Source of the DNA: Chara braunii
Lineage: Eukaryota > Streptophyta > Charophyceae > Charales > Characeae
DNA: 22,801 bases
NCBI GenBank assembly: GCA_003427395.1
Contig: BFEA01000179.1
Coordinates: forward strand, 1,865,112-1,887,912
Direction: 5' to 3'
Every line of letters begins with the position of its first letter. Positions within the stretch are counted from its first letter, which is position 1. Shown here piece after piece: positions 9,344-20,224 of the stretch. Both the position numbers and the translations under genes were made by a program. Below the pieces are notes generated by a model. It was not told the origin of the DNA. It ran no database searches and saw only the letters and a list, made by a program, of their open reading frames with translations.

Positions 9344-10271
9344 TGCGAGGCACAAGGCCTTGATAAGCCCTACCGGGCCCCTATCTGTAACAGGTCGGCC
9401 GCCCTAAGTGAAGGCAGGCTTGACAGACGACAAGAGGCCTATTTTGGACTACTTCGCAACTGGGGAAAATTCAGGCAGTTGCGCAGCGCCAGTTGGTTGA
9501 AGGCGCCCAGGCCCTGGCCTCCCTTATGTCAGGCCCTGGGCGAGATACGCAGCATAGGCCCAACTTAGGCTGCGGGCAGTTGGGCATGGGTAACTGTTGG
9601 TGGCCCTGGGCCTGATTCGTTTGGACTGAGGCTCTCAGCCTCCCTGGGCCTACCGGAAGCTTCTGGGCAGGAACCCAGCGCAGCCAGGCTGCATGCGAGG
9701 CAGGCAGGCCACTTCCATTTAGGAAAGGGCCTGCCCATGCGATCAGGATTCGGGCACTGGCTGCATGCTGCGCAAGCGCTGCTGCGCTAACGCTGGCCAG
9801 GCTCACGCGCTCACGGGCAAGCCGGAAGGAGCAGGCAGCCATGGCTGAGCTGCGCTTCTGTATGCTGGATGGGGCGCATGGTGGTCCTTGGGTGCATGTG
9901 GCATCTGTGAGTTGGGGAACGAGGTTTTGAGTGATATGAGAGACATACCTGGTGCTTGAATCGTACGGCATTGACCGAGATCTGCTCGTACTTCGGGGAG
10001 CTGTTGACGTCATCAGCGGCATCGTAGAGTAGGCTAGATAGGATCTGCCATCTGTAGTCTGGGCGCCGAGCGCCAGATAGGATATCAACATTGGTTCTTC
10101 GTTGATGATGATGAGACTATTCCAGCATTGTCAGTTATGAGCTTTTGGTGTGCTCTTTTTTGGTGAAACTCGTGATGCAATTCTGCTATTGGTTTGAGGT
10201 CACGACTATCTGGTCTGATGTGTATGATTCTGTTTGATTTCTGAAGTTCGCTATTGCTCATCTTCCTTGCA
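9344..10271 (+). mobile_element. 3' LTR of Ty3/gypsy element, 928 bp
   Basis: It starts TGCGAGGCAC next to the polypurine tract and ends CTTCCTTGCA, giving the canonical TG...CA ends. It aligns along its whole length to 16013-16942, with shared landmarks GCGCAGCGCCAGTTGGTTGA, GCGCAAGCGCTGCTGCGCTA, GACATACCT.GTGCTTGAA and TTCTTCGTTGATGATGATGA, differing by scattered substitutions and small indels. Because it follows pol in the same direction, it is the 3' LTR. The minus strand is open for 206 codons (9471-10091), but the frame breaks in the other LTR copy, so I do not call a gene there. The matching 5' LTR is absent, so no target duplication can be checked. Confidence 0.93.
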
Positions 10272-10397
10272 ATTCATTGGTTCTGGTGATTAATTGGTGA
10301 TCGGAAGACGGGGAGGAGGGGAGAAGAATATGAGATGGGGAAGAAGCGAGTGGGAAGACATTGTTGCCAACTTGTGTAATTCTTCTTCTTCTCCTAT

Positions 10398-10431
10398 CTT
10401 TTTTTTTTTTTCTTTCTTTTCTTTTTTGAAA
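10398..10431 (-). other. Probable poly(A) tail of minus-strand LINE
   Basis: A T-rich run on the plus strand (CTTTTTTTTTTTTT then CTTTC TTTTC TTTTTT) lies on the 3' side of the minus-strand LINE, where its poly(A) tail is expected. The run is interrupted by C, as in an old tail. It lies about 130 bp past the gypsy LTR. Confidence 0.55.
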
Positions 10432-11296
10432 GGGACGATGCTCCAGTCTATTTGTAGGGAGCAATACTTGCTTGGAACTGGGTCTCTCTTATAAGAGTAC
10501 ATTGAATATGAGATACTGAGGCCATTACCCGGCTTTGGCTAAGAACAATGTAACCGATCTATCCTCTCCATTCTATCCCGCCCTTTCTGCCTTTCCATTT
10601 CTTTGGAGTACAGCAAGTCTTGCATTTTCTCACGTTTGAGTTTTGCATTGTGGATGAAACAGGATCATAAGAATTAGCTATTGGTTCTTGATCTGGATAA
10701 TCAAGGGCGATTGAATTCCAAAGGGAAGGCTTTTGGCTTCCCCCTTTTTTATATATAGGAAATAGCATGATTTCATTACCTGAGGAAAAGGAGGCCGGGA
10801 ATCCCCCCACATCTCAACCTGGGATGCTGGGCCCGATACCCAGCTTAGGCTCATAGTGGAAAACGGGTCCAGTGTCCCATGCTTCAAAATCCCAATATGC
10901 TATTTCAGAATAGAAGTGGAAATTGGACTAACAAAACCAAAAACTGCCAAAGGAGAATCCTTAAACCCTAAACCCTGCTATGTTCCTATCCTTCCTAGCC
11001 AACCCTCCCCTTCCTAACCCCTACCCTGCTATGTTAACCTCTCTGTTCCTATTCTAGCTTGTTCTCTGAGGTTTCCATTTGAATACTAACCTTGACCCCT
11101 TGAATGGTTGCTACTTTATCCTGTCCTGGAATCCTTTGGACGAAGTGGGTCCTCAATTCCTGTGCCTGTTCCGGGTGTTGGTAGATTTGTCTTTGCACTC
11201 TTGGCCACTACGTTTGGAGATCTGTTTCCAATAAATGTGGAGTATCTCACTTGCCTCTTGCTTGTGCATTGGTGGCTTGTCAATGGTGATCTGGCA
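10432..11296 (-). other. LINE 3' untranslated or decayed C-terminal region
   Basis: This lies between the last recognisable coding part of the LINE (zinc-knuckle region) and its likely poly(A) tail. It carries two plant-type telomere units (CCTTAAACCCTAAACCCT at 10960-10977), too few to indicate an interstitial telomere. Frames on both strands show no motif. Confidence 0.4.
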
Positions 11297-14029
11297 TCAC
11301 CTCTCCCAAATTGTCCATAGATTGTACTGCCTTATCGGATGGAAGATGCTCTTCTCAAATGGTTGCCACTTCGTTGGTGGGTCGTGGCCTAGGACCAGGG
11401 TGGCTTTGCTCTCTGGGAATGGCGTTGATGTGATCTCCCATAAGGAAGCTGCCTCCGAACATATTATCAGAAGGCAGTGCAGCATTGTTTCTGGGTTCCC
11501 TCTTGGCAGACTGCACACAGTGCGTTGATGCTCTCTGTGGTCGGCTCCTTTGCTCGTTTAGCCACTCATTTACCGGAAGTGCCACGTGGGCTATGCTATT
11601 AGCCATTTCATGCTTCTGACTCTTCCAATGCGAATCATGTTAATCTGTGGCCAAGGTATTTTGGGTAGCTGCTCCGGTGACAACCCCACTTTATCCTCCC
11701 ATTGTTTGTACACCAATACCGCCAAGGGGTAAGAACGCCTTCTCAGTTGGTAGCCAAGTCGAGTAGTGTAATTTAGGATATTGATCCTTCTAGCCACCGT
11801 CAATCTTCCTCCTCTGAGGTTCCAAGCCCATTCCCCGGGGTCTACATCCTGATCCTCCACCGAAGTGGATGGACTGAAGATTGTGAAATCTTCTGTCTTT
11901 ACCACTCTCACTTTGCGCAGGTGTTGAAGTTGGATGCTAATCAGGATTTTGGTTGTCTGATCCAGGAGGCTGGTAGTGTTTCCTGGATTCATCATCGCAT
12001 ACATGTCTGCGTTCAACTATTTTATCTTGCTGGCTCCTTTTTCCATATTCTGAAGGCTTCCTGCGGTTCCTCCTGCTGCCATGTGGCCCAATCTCCTAAA
12101 CCCCACCGCGGCTCCTTTCCCACCTTCTCTGTCCATTCTTCTGGGATGGCCACCAGTTGGTCATTGAGATTCTCTAATAGTCTGTGGCTTCCCTTCAGCT
12201 CCACCTTGAGTTCCCTAGCTGTCTTCCACCGCTGCTTGTCCTCCGCCCAGAGGTGTTTAATCTGCCACACCCCATGTTCCACCCAATTACCCCACTTAGT
12301 ATCTCCTGCTGTAAGAGTAAGTAGTTTGCCTTGTATGTCCTTGATTCCTGGATTGCAGAATGCGGGGGTTGTCGAAGTACCTCCTCCCTTGTAAGGGGCT
12401 CCCTAACTTTGGCTGGGAAGATATCCTTCCACAGCTTCAGCATTTGGCGCCAATAGGAAGCTTCTCTTGATCCTTCTTCGACACCGGTCGGGGTTCCTTC
12501 TCCTCTGCCCACCGTAGCCCAACTACTGCACATTACCCACTTCTCCTCTGAGGCCACACACATTAGAGGGGGTTTTGTATTTAGCAAGTTGTCTGATTCT
12601 TTCCAAAGCTAGTGGGACTCAAAGCAACTTTTGATGGGTGATCAACTTGACCACCCACTTTGTTTGTAACGGTTTGAGCTGTTGATCGGATAAAAAATGC
12701 CCAACCCCCCCTGCTCTTTCGTACGAGTGACGTGTTTCCACGCCACTTTGGAGATGAATTGGGGTTCCTGCATACAAAAGCATTGAGAAGATGGACGCAT
12801 TAAATATGAGTGCTCTTCCAAAGATTGATGTGTATATCGTAGACCAGGCGCTCAACTTCACCAAGATCCTGGACATAAATTCTGCCGACATCGACTGATG
12901 GGGACCTGCTTCCGTGATCTTGACTCCTAAGTACCTCAATGGTGCTTGCAGTGTCACCCATTTCAACCCTTCCGGGTTGATGGTCGGGTCTGGCCCCCCT
13001 CCTTCTTGGTCCGTCAGCCACCATCCAACAGTCTTTTGCCAATTTATTTTCATTTCCGAAGCTAGCTGGAAGGCCTCTATCGCTCTTGTGAGTGCCTGGA
13101 ATGATGAGTCCGAAGCTCTGATTAACACTGTGAGGTCGTCTCCAAAAAGTAGAGTCATGGGAAGGTGGATGAGGCAGCCTTGCTGATCTGGTTCAGTGAT
13201 AAGGCGCTGTATTGCTGGGTCCTTGTGAAGGAAGGAGGCCACTGCCTCCATGATAAAGAGGAAGATAGGCGCTGGGGGGGGGTCCCCTTGTCTGACCAAT
13301 CTCGACATCTTGTATTTTGCTGATAGGTGGCCATTGACCTGAACTTTGTCTGTATGCGTCATTATATAGAACTCTGTTCCATTTCTGAAAATTTGGACCT
13401 ACCGCCATCTTTCCCATACACTGTTGTAGGAAGTTCCAATTCACTTGGTCGTTGGACTTTTCAAAGTCAAAGAAATAAGATTGTTGCATTGATTCTCTTG
13501 TCTCTGATGTAGCGTACGGACTCCATCAGTGTCATGACATTATGCAGAATGAACCATCCCAGGATGAATCCTGTCTGATCGAAGTGGAAGCGGGTGTCTT
13601 GTTCAGTGCCATGGGCTTGAGTGCCTTCAAGAGCTCCTCCTGCGACAGGGGTGCCTCCAGCTTTGTCGCCTGCGGTTGAGAGATTGTAGGCTCCAAATAG
13701 GCTAGGAATTTAGATCGTTCCCTCTCCACCAGCTGCCTCCGGCGCTCGTCCTCTCTTGACTTGTAGAGGTTGCTGTAAAAGTCATGTGCTACCGCTACCA
13801 TGCTTCCGTGCTAGACGTCCCTCCAGCTGCTCTATGAAGGCATTTCTGCCATTGCTCTTTATTTTTTGGAAGAAAACTTCGTCATTCTCTCTCCCTCTTC
13901 CCACTCCTTTACTCTAGCCCTCATTTGCAGTCCCCTTATCCTCCATCGTTCCCATTCTCCCAGCTCTGATCTGGCTGCATCCGAAGTCCTCTCGTACATG
14001 TCTATGAAATCAGACTTTACTTAATCTCG
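11297..14029 (-). pseudogene. L1-type LINE ORF2 remnant: RT and zinc knuckle, 5'-truncated
   Basis: An intact protein of this type would reverse-transcribe element RNA at a nicked target. Read on the minus strand, fragments come in the family order. The first is linker sequence around 13990-13800 (KIKSNGRNAFIEQLEG). Next is the start of RT at 13801-13600 (HDFYSNLY, then LSQEELLKALKPMALNKTP). A piece reading QTGFILGWFILHNV follows (about 13590-13550), then FDFEKSNDQVNW (13480-13440), RQGDPPPAP (about 13300-13275), the catalytic LFGDDL near 13138, and a palm/thumb stretch to 12619. The C-terminal region (12587-11591) ends in a Cys-Cys...His...Cys zinc-knuckle pattern (CVQSAKREP near 11519; ETMLHCLL in another frame). 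At least four frameshifts occur, and NKTP joins almost directly to the FDQTGF region, so part of the fingers domain is deleted. The endonuclease and ORF1 are missing. Confidence 0.88.
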
Positions 14030-14038
14030 CTGGCAACA

Positions 14039-14984
14039 TGCATACACGTATGTGCCGATGCATAACCAACTTCAACAACTCAGAAACAGCAATGAATTTG
14101 CACTGGCGACAAACACCCACACAAAAAACTCGGAGATATGGCCTCTGGCAAGAAACTCAGCTCAAGTCAACTGTTACAATTTGCAGCTATGGCCGCCGAA
14201 CACTGTCTGAAGTCCCAACCGAACACTGTTTGCATCATCAGCCTCACGCTAACTCACAAATACACGTGCGAAGATCCACCCTGAATGTCCACACACTACA
14301 CACACACACTTTGTACACTATTGACGTCAGCAGCTTGGCGACTATGGCCGTCGTCGTCTTCCTCAGCCCACTTCAGCGTCGGGCACCTGCAGACCTCCAC
14401 TGCACAAGTCGTTCCGACAGCACTTCCGCATGGCTCACAGGCGAATCAATGAATGATTGGACACTGCCTCTTTATTTATATTGTGTCCCAGGTGCTCTAG
14501 CCTTCCCCAGCCCTGGGCCAAAACGTGTGGGCCTGGGGATGTCCCAAAACGGGTTGCCTAGTAGGGCCTAAACCGCGTGGGCCTGAGAGCCCCAAAACGC
14601 ATGGGCCAAACCGTGTGGGACTAGAGCCCCAAAACGTGTGGGCCAAACTGCGTGGGACCTCACCTGGTACTTGCTTACTGGACAAGGTGGTCTAGTCCAG
14701 TTGCTGACTCAAACATGGTAGGCTGGGTCTACGACTTTCTAGAAGCCTACAGACTGACTAACTAAGCCTAATGGTAGCACACTAAACTGCTAACACGAAG
14801 ATCTATGGATCAAGACCTAACGATATAATAACTCCCTTACTAACTAACCTACAAGGTTTAGGGACAGGGCGTGGGTTCAAATCTCACATAGGGCTACAGG
14901 GTCATTGTACAGGGTTAGGGGTATAGGTGTAGGTATCGAGTCCTAATGTCTGCAACTGTCGGGTGACTGGGTGAAACCGTTTCA
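14039..14984 (-). mobile_element. Probable LTR of minus-strand gypsy remnant
   Basis: On the minus strand, the integrase remnant ends at 15062. About 75 bp later there is a purine-rich GGACGGCGGGAG (14996-14985 on plus), followed directly by TG at 14984-14983, as expected at a polypurine tract/LTR junction. The other gypsy here has a similar pol-to-LTR distance. A minus-strand TATAAATA (plus 14473-14480) could be the LTR TATA box. The far boundary near 14039, next to the LINE, is a guess from length and from where LINE coding stops. No second copy is present to confirm it. Confidence 0.4.
14512..14662. repeat. Short tandem CCCAAAACGTGTGGGCC-like repeats
   Basis: Six or so imperfect units of about 20-37 bp carry the words CCAAAACGYRTGGGCC or AAACYGYGTGGG. 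Each unit is itself partly palindromic (GGGCC...GGCCC type). It lies upstream of the putative minus-strand TATA box, so it would be in U3 if the LTR call is right. Confidence 0.65.
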
Positions 14985-15061
14985 CTCCCGCCGTCCTAAA
15001 TTCGAGGTCCTTCAAGAACTCTCTATTTCAAGACAGGACCTTTACCTTTTCTTGCCCTCTC

Positions 15062-15711
15062 TTAGGCATGTACTATACCGGGAGCGGTTTCCAGAAGCTC
15101 GGTTCATGTGAACCATCTGTCGTCCTCGGGTTCTTGATATGCAAATCTTACTTTATATTGTTTCTGGGGATGACCCTGACCTCCAGTTTTGAAAACGACT
15201 TCGTCCACTATGCGATCGATATGGTATGCGCCATCCATGTCATGGATCTCCATGACGGAAACTGCTCACTGGTGGTGCATGGCAACAACTTGGACGCATG
15301 GAAGACTAGGTACATATGGAGGTGCCGTGGTATCTCTTTCGTGTCTAACGAGGCATCCTCTCCTCCTTTAACTTCTAGGATAGGCCATGGTCCTCTATAC
15401 GCAGGTAAGAGCTTCTACGAGATGTTCTCCTCAGATGCGAATTCCTTAGACTTGACCCAAAATAGGTCGCCTACCTGAAACTGCGGAGGTCGGCGATGCT
15501 TGTTTGCTTGCTCAATCATGCGAAGTTGGGCTTTCCTAAGGTTTTCGATAACTATAGCAACCTCCTTCTCGTGTTGCAAAGCGAACTCCCTTATGTCGGG
15601 GGGTAACCTCTGAATCTGGTCCTGGTGTCGAGCGGCCAAATCTAGTCGGCCACCCGAAATGACGGAATTTGGGGTCTGTTCGGTTGATGGGGTGCCTTTT
15701 TGTCGACACTT
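15062..15711 (-). pseudogene. pol: Ty3/gypsy integrase C-terminus and chromodomain-like tail (broken)
   Basis: Minus-strand translation gives TPNSVISGGRLDLAARHQDQ near 15680, then NKHRRPPQFQVGDLFWVKS (about 15508-15450), the linker that follows the integrase core in this family. A TAG then interrupts it near 15413. A GPW module follows near 15390-15360 and FHASKL near 15290. A shift of frame near 15265 leads to a chromodomain-like tail with DRWFT, a second stop, then TELLETAPG. The parts match those of the plus-strand gypsy fragment but with clearly different sequence, so this is a second gypsy lineage. The catalytic core, RT, protease and gag are missing. The end at TAA (15062-15064) leads into a polypurine-like tract. 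Confidence 0.85.
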
Positions 15712-16012
15712 TAATTTGACGGGCGGTCAAAAAACGGGGTGCCAGGGTTGAACCTATTTTTTGTTAGATCATTTGCTGACACTTACCCTAGTTTTGTGCG
15801 GACAATTATTTTATTTTATTCAGATTTTGACACCCCTATAATTACCCTATTCTGACCTTATTTTCATTCTTGTTGACACTTGGTTGTCGACGCGTGCACA
15901 GCTTTCTGCGCAAGCGGTTCCATGTGGCCGAGTCGAAGGCGGGGGCCTATTTATTTTCGCGGCTAAACTTGCATAAACAAAAAAAAATAAATTAAAAAAG
16001 GATAAAAAGAAG
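15712..16012. other. A+T-rich junction sequence without gene
   Basis: It lies between the minus-strand gypsy remnant and the second LTR. It contains repeated GACACTT words (GTCGACACTT near 15702, CTGACACTT near 15775, TTGACACTTGG near 15871) and A-rich sequence up to 16012. I see no coding and no clear terminal inverted repeat. Confidence 0.35.
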
Positions 16013-16942
16013 TGCGAGGCATAAGGCCTCGATAAGCCCTATTGGGCCCCTTTCTGCAACAGCGTCGGCCACGCTAAGTGAAGGCAGGCTCGACATATGC
16101 CAAGAGGCCTATTTTGGACTGCTTCGCAAAATTCAGGCAGTTGCGCAGCGCCAGTTGGTTGAAAGCGCCCAGACCCTGGCCTCCATTATCAAATGCATCT
16201 GAGTCAGGCCCTAGGCGAGATACGCAGCATGGACCCAACTCAGGTTGTCGGCAATTGGGCACTAGTAACCACCACAGGCCCTAGGTCTGTTTCCTTTGGA
16301 CTGAGGCTCAGCCTCGTGGGGCCTACCAGAAGCTTCTGGTCCGAGCCCCAGTCCCGCAACACGACACGCAGCAGCAGGCCACTTCGATATAGGGAAGGGC
16401 CTGCCCACGCATTGGGCATTCGGGCATTGGCTGCATTGTGCGCAAGCGCTGCTGCGCTATCGCTGGTTAGCGCTCATGCAAACACGGGCGAGCTGGAAGG
16501 AGCATGCAGCCATAGCCGAGCTGCGTTGCTGTATGCTGGATGGAGCGCATGCTGGTCCTTGGGTGCATGTGGCATCTGAGAGTTGGGGAACGAGGTTGTG
16601 AGTGATACGAGAGACATACCTAGTGCTTGAAGCGTACGGCATTGGCCGAGATCTGCTCGTACTTCGGGAAGTTGTTGACGTCATCAGTGGCATTGTAGTC
16701 TAGGCTAGATAGGATCCGCCATTCTTAGTCTGGGTGCCGAGCGCCAGATAGGATATCAACATTGGTTCTTCGTTGATGATGATGAGACTATTCCAGCATT
16801 GTCAATTATGAGCTTTTGTTGTGCTCTTATTTGGTGAAACTCGTGATGCAATTCTGCTATTGGTTCGAGGTCACGAGTATCTGGTCTCATTTGTATGATG
16901 CTGTTTGATTTCTGAAGTTCGCTATCGCTCATCTTCCTTGCA
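16013..16942 (+). mobile_element. 5' LTR of a second element of the same gypsy family, 930 bp
   Basis: It starts TGCGAGGCAT and ends CTTCCTTGCA, matching 9344-10271 throughout with scattered differences. One is a CAAATGCATCTGAG stretch near 16189 that the other copy lacks. The primer binding site starts three bases after its end, so it is a 5' LTR and belongs to an element whose body would lie to the right. It cannot be the partner of the LTR at 9344-10271, because the order here (pol, LTR, LTR, PBS) requires two elements or a recombined tandem. Confidence 0.93.
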
Positions 16943-16945
16943 ATT

Positions 16946-16957
16946 TGGTATCAGAGT
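16946..16957 (+). promoter_or_regulatory. Primer binding site (initiator Met tRNA type)
   Basis: TGGTATCAGAG at 16946-16956 matches the common plant LTR-retrotransposon site TGGTATCAGAGC in its first 11 bases. It sits 3 bp past the LTR end. It is where tRNA would prime minus-strand DNA. Confidence 0.9.
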
Positions 16958-18228
16958 TGTGGTACGGTGCGCTTATATGGCGCTTGTCTTCTGCCTAATG
17001 CGGTACATACACGCGGTGTGTGCGGTGAGCGACCGTGTCGTTGGACGTGTGTAGTGAGGAGGGCGAAGATAAGTAGGCGACCCAGGTGGAGAGGCATTCG
17101 CCAGGAAGGCTATGTGGTGTGATATTGGGTGTTCTCGGTGTGATGAGAACTATCCGGTGTGCGATTGATGCTGAGGCGGGACGGTGGTGCAACGCTGGTT
17201 GTGCCGAAGAGCGATTGGTCATCACAAGCAACATCGGGTCATCTGGTGAGAATATATGTGGTTGGGGGCAGCTATTTTGAGGTACATTGCACCTAACCTT
17301 ATCTACCCTCTTCGACACTCGTTACCGTGAGGATGTGTGTTCTGTCTTGAGAGTCCTCTCATGTGAAGAGTCGTGTGCGCTCAACCTTGAGAGTCGTCAG
17401 TCTTCACATGGAGCATCTAGAAGGAGAGGGCAGTGCTATCTGAAGGGCCCTAGACAAAGCACTGGGTCACGATCACCATGCCAACCCACCGGGAGTAGAG
17501 CACGCATGCTTTGTTGCTTTGTCCTTTGTCTACACGTTGCGTTATAGAGGGGTTATGAGGGGCAGGCCAGCCCTATGGGACAGACGAGACCGGGCGTCTA
17601 TAAATAAGCATCGGCGAGGTACCTTCCATTGGTTGTGATCGTCGTTTTGTTTGCGACGTTAAATAATTCCTGAGGACTTCGGGGGCCGTCCATAAAAACG
17701 CCTCATGATCAGCCAATTAGTCGGTGTAAGGCTTGTTGCACGTAAGGATAAAGACTGTGCAGGGCTGGCCAGCTCAGGGGGACTCGGGGCACAGGGGTGG
17801 GCCGTGTGCACACCTTTAGACACGCACGCTGTCCAGATCGCTCAGAAACCTTAGCGACAAGAGACATTAAGGAAGAACTGAGGGAGGGGTAGATTCCAGG
17901 TGATAAGTTTGGGCAAGATTCCATTCTGCAAACAGACCCAACAAATGATTCCATTTTTATTTTGATTAGTTAGAAGTACAACCATTAACATCTGACAGAC
18001 AACATAGTTTAGAACTGTTTTCTGTTCATTGTGCTTCTGTTTGCAAACTAGTCAAAGTGAAAGTAGTTTCGTTTGTCGAAACCCGAACTTACATGTTGGA
18101 CCCAAATACATATACTCTCTGACGCAGCCACTGATTAATTAGTTTAATTATTATAATCGGTATGTGCACTACGCTGTGGTAAGCATCAAAGAGTGTCCTA
18201 GTGCAGATAGTGTACCGTTTTGTAGCTT
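16958..18228 (+). other. Internal/leader region after the PBS, no recognised gene
   Basis: G+T-rich sequence follows the PBS. No gag, protease or RT motif was found. A 10-bp inverted repeat CATGTGAAGA/TCTTCACATG (17360-17369, 17401-17410) flanks one of two CTTGAGAGTC direct repeats (17346, 17386). TATAAATA at 17599-17606 is a possible TATA box. The point where this element ends and the long repeat's upstream region begins could not be located. Confidence 0.4.
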
Positions 18229-18756
18229 ATGAGCGACAGCGAGGTCCCACAATTGGACGACGGGTTTTTGCGATCGGCACGACGTGCGATAGCCCACTTG
18301 ATCTTGGGACCAGAGGGTGACAGGTTACTGTTCATCTAGCTTAGGGAGAGGCAGCAGCAGCAGCGGAGAGCTAGGGCAGAAGAGGCCAGTAGGGCATTCG
18401 CAAGTGAAGCCGCTGCTTCAGCAGCCATGGCAACCGTTGTCGAGCGCATTGGTCCGGCACCACACAAAACGGGGCAGGACCCTCCTGGCCGCGTCAGGCA
18501 GGAGTCGGTCTGATCCTCGTCGCGAATACACATGGAGCTTCCGCAAGCTGCTCCGGCCGAGTGCGCCAGCCATACCTCTCGCGAGCCCCTACGACAGGAT
18601 AGGGCCTACCCGAGGCACGACTTACCTCCACCTTAGGGGAGTTGTCACCTCTCTTCGGTGGGCGTATCCCCGTCGAGCTACCAGTCCACAATACGAAAGC
18701 TAAATAGCTGCAATCGCAGAGGTGGACCAGCCGAGGGCATTTCTCGTTCACTGTAG
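18229..18756 (+). pseudogene. Decayed 175-codon frame, possibly gag-like
   Basis: ATG at 18229-18231 opens a frame that ends at TAG 18754-18756 with three internal stops in the same frame (TAG 18337, TGA 18511, TAG 18634). The N-terminal part begins MSDSEVPQLDDG and has an ARRAIAHLILGPEGDRLL segment. A Gln/Arg/Ala/Glu-rich helical stretch (LRERQQQQRRARAEE) follows the first stop. The basic, Pro-rich C-terminal third matches 3-155, which has no internal stop. The long frame with coding-like helical composition and conservative differences in the shared part suggests a lost gene. The helical, charged N-terminus next to retroelement sequence would fit a gag, but I cannot name a family. Confidence 0.4.
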
Positions 18757-19035
18757 CATAGGGGGTACGTGCGGTTTTACGCCTCTATCGGACGCGCATA
18801 CGAATCGATGCCTTGGGGGGCTGAGGTCCCAAGCGCGACGCGGCGTCGGTCGACTAGGATGAATCCCACACACCACACGTACACCACTCTAAAGACATAA
18901 AAATTAGAACACGCACGCATACACATATATACAGAACGACACAGAACAAACAACCCGACACACTCCTAGTCCCTTAGTAGTCATCCCATAATGCTCCGAT
19001 GCGAAAATCGGATAGGCGACACTCGCGAAACTTAA

Positions 19036-19042
19036 TATAAAA
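19036..19042 (+). promoter_or_regulatory. TATA box of the promoter-like module, copy 2
   Basis: TATAAAA is followed by CCGCGCGGAGGC, as at 434-440. The surrounding sequence from CATCCCATAA (about 18983) to AAGCAGTCGCAATGATGG (about 19110) is conserved. Confidence 0.5.
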
Positions 19043-19119
19043 CCGCGCGGAGGCAAGACCTTCCCATATTGACAAGCAATGCATGAATACGCAAGCAGTC
19101 GCAATGATGGCGTACTATG

Positions 19120-20220
19120 TAGAACCGATAATCAAGCGGTCCTTCGTGGATCCGAGTACCGCTTATGACACTCAGGTGTCAAACTCAAAGTATCGTGAAG
19201 GTCTACCCCTTCATGATATTGCACGGCTGAAGGAACAGCCGTGCGGCCCCCGCGGCACCTTCGGCCTTTAGGCTGAGTGTCTCGGTGGGCAGGGCAAATA
19301 GGCTCTGCACGGTGGGTGATCCCTTCCATGGAGAGTCTAGGAGTTGGGATGTCCTGGACAAGGACCTCGAATCCAGGCCCAAGACCAACGTCCGACTAAG
19401 AAATCTCTTTAAGAAGCATACAACAAAAAAAGGGGGTTTTCTTCCCTTTCTCAATCTCGACCCCAATTAAACCCTCAAGCGTGGGCCCCTCAGACCACGC
19501 AAACACCCAAACATAGGTATGTACATGTACATATGTATAAGGGGAATAAGTAAGTGACGATCACTTCTCACTATCACAGTGGGACTTCTCACAGCCATAT
19601 ATATGTATGTGATCGCAGGCAATCAAATCCAAAGTCCGAACCACAAAACATACCAGTAATCACATCAAAGAGTCAACCCAAAATTCACACACTACACGGA
19701 GTCAACTTCAACCATTCTCGATACTCATACCCCTTGCTTTAGCCATGTAAGCCCCAACCTTTGTTCAACCTTCCATAATTAAATACTCAGTACCTTTGTT
19801 AAATGGCCATTCAATAAAAGTCCGGGTGAAAACCTTAATAAAACAATAAAACCCACCAGGGCTAAAGTTTTTTAGGTTGAGAATTGAGGGTGAATTGGAG
19901 TTGAGTCGTAGACCGACGAATCAGCAACCGACCTGTTATCAACGATAGCAAAAGATGATCCTCGTAGGATCAAGTTGAATCTAGTTCAAATCTTGAGTTA
20001 AACGATCAAGAGGACCTATAGCACATGACAGGCCAATCCCCAAGCTACATCTATAAGTCCATGAAGAATAATCTCCATATCACGATCTCACTCAAGCATC
20101 GTTCTTAATTAACTAAGTCTAAATCTATCTCTAAGCAGGTACCTAACGAAGAGGTAGATTCTGGCCGGATCTCCTCTATACAGAGTGAATCCCCAGAATC
20201 GCCGCCAGTTGAAATATAAC
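19120..20220. other. Non-coding body of long repeat, copy 2
   Basis: It aligns to about 1090-2100. The short frame 19083-19271 starts MNTQAVAMMAYY, but its later part is not kept in copy 1. No family motif was seen. Confidence 0.45.
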
Positions 20221-20224
20221 CTAT

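Noticed and set aside
9471-10091. 206-codon minus-strand frame in the LTR
   Set aside because: The other LTR copy shares only part of the frame (16457-16693) before it breaks, and differences are not biased to synonymous sites. It is an open frame in GC-rich LTR sequence.
10960-10977. Interstitial telomere
   Set aside because: Only about two CCCTAAA units are present, within a LINE 3' region.
10360-14040. TGTTGCCA near both ends of the LINE as target-site duplication
   Set aside because: The two copies (about 10364 and 14031) are in inverted orientation, whereas target duplications are direct.
14762-14906. tRNA or SINE (ACTGCTAA loop, then GGGTTCAAATC B-box)
   Set aside because: The anticodon-like loop has no complementary stem and the B-box lies about 80 bases away, too far for a tRNA.
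19083-19271. 62-codon frame starting MNTQAVAMMAYY
   Set aside because: The first few codons recur in copy 1 (504-602), but frame and length are not kept; it overlaps a predicted transcript leader.
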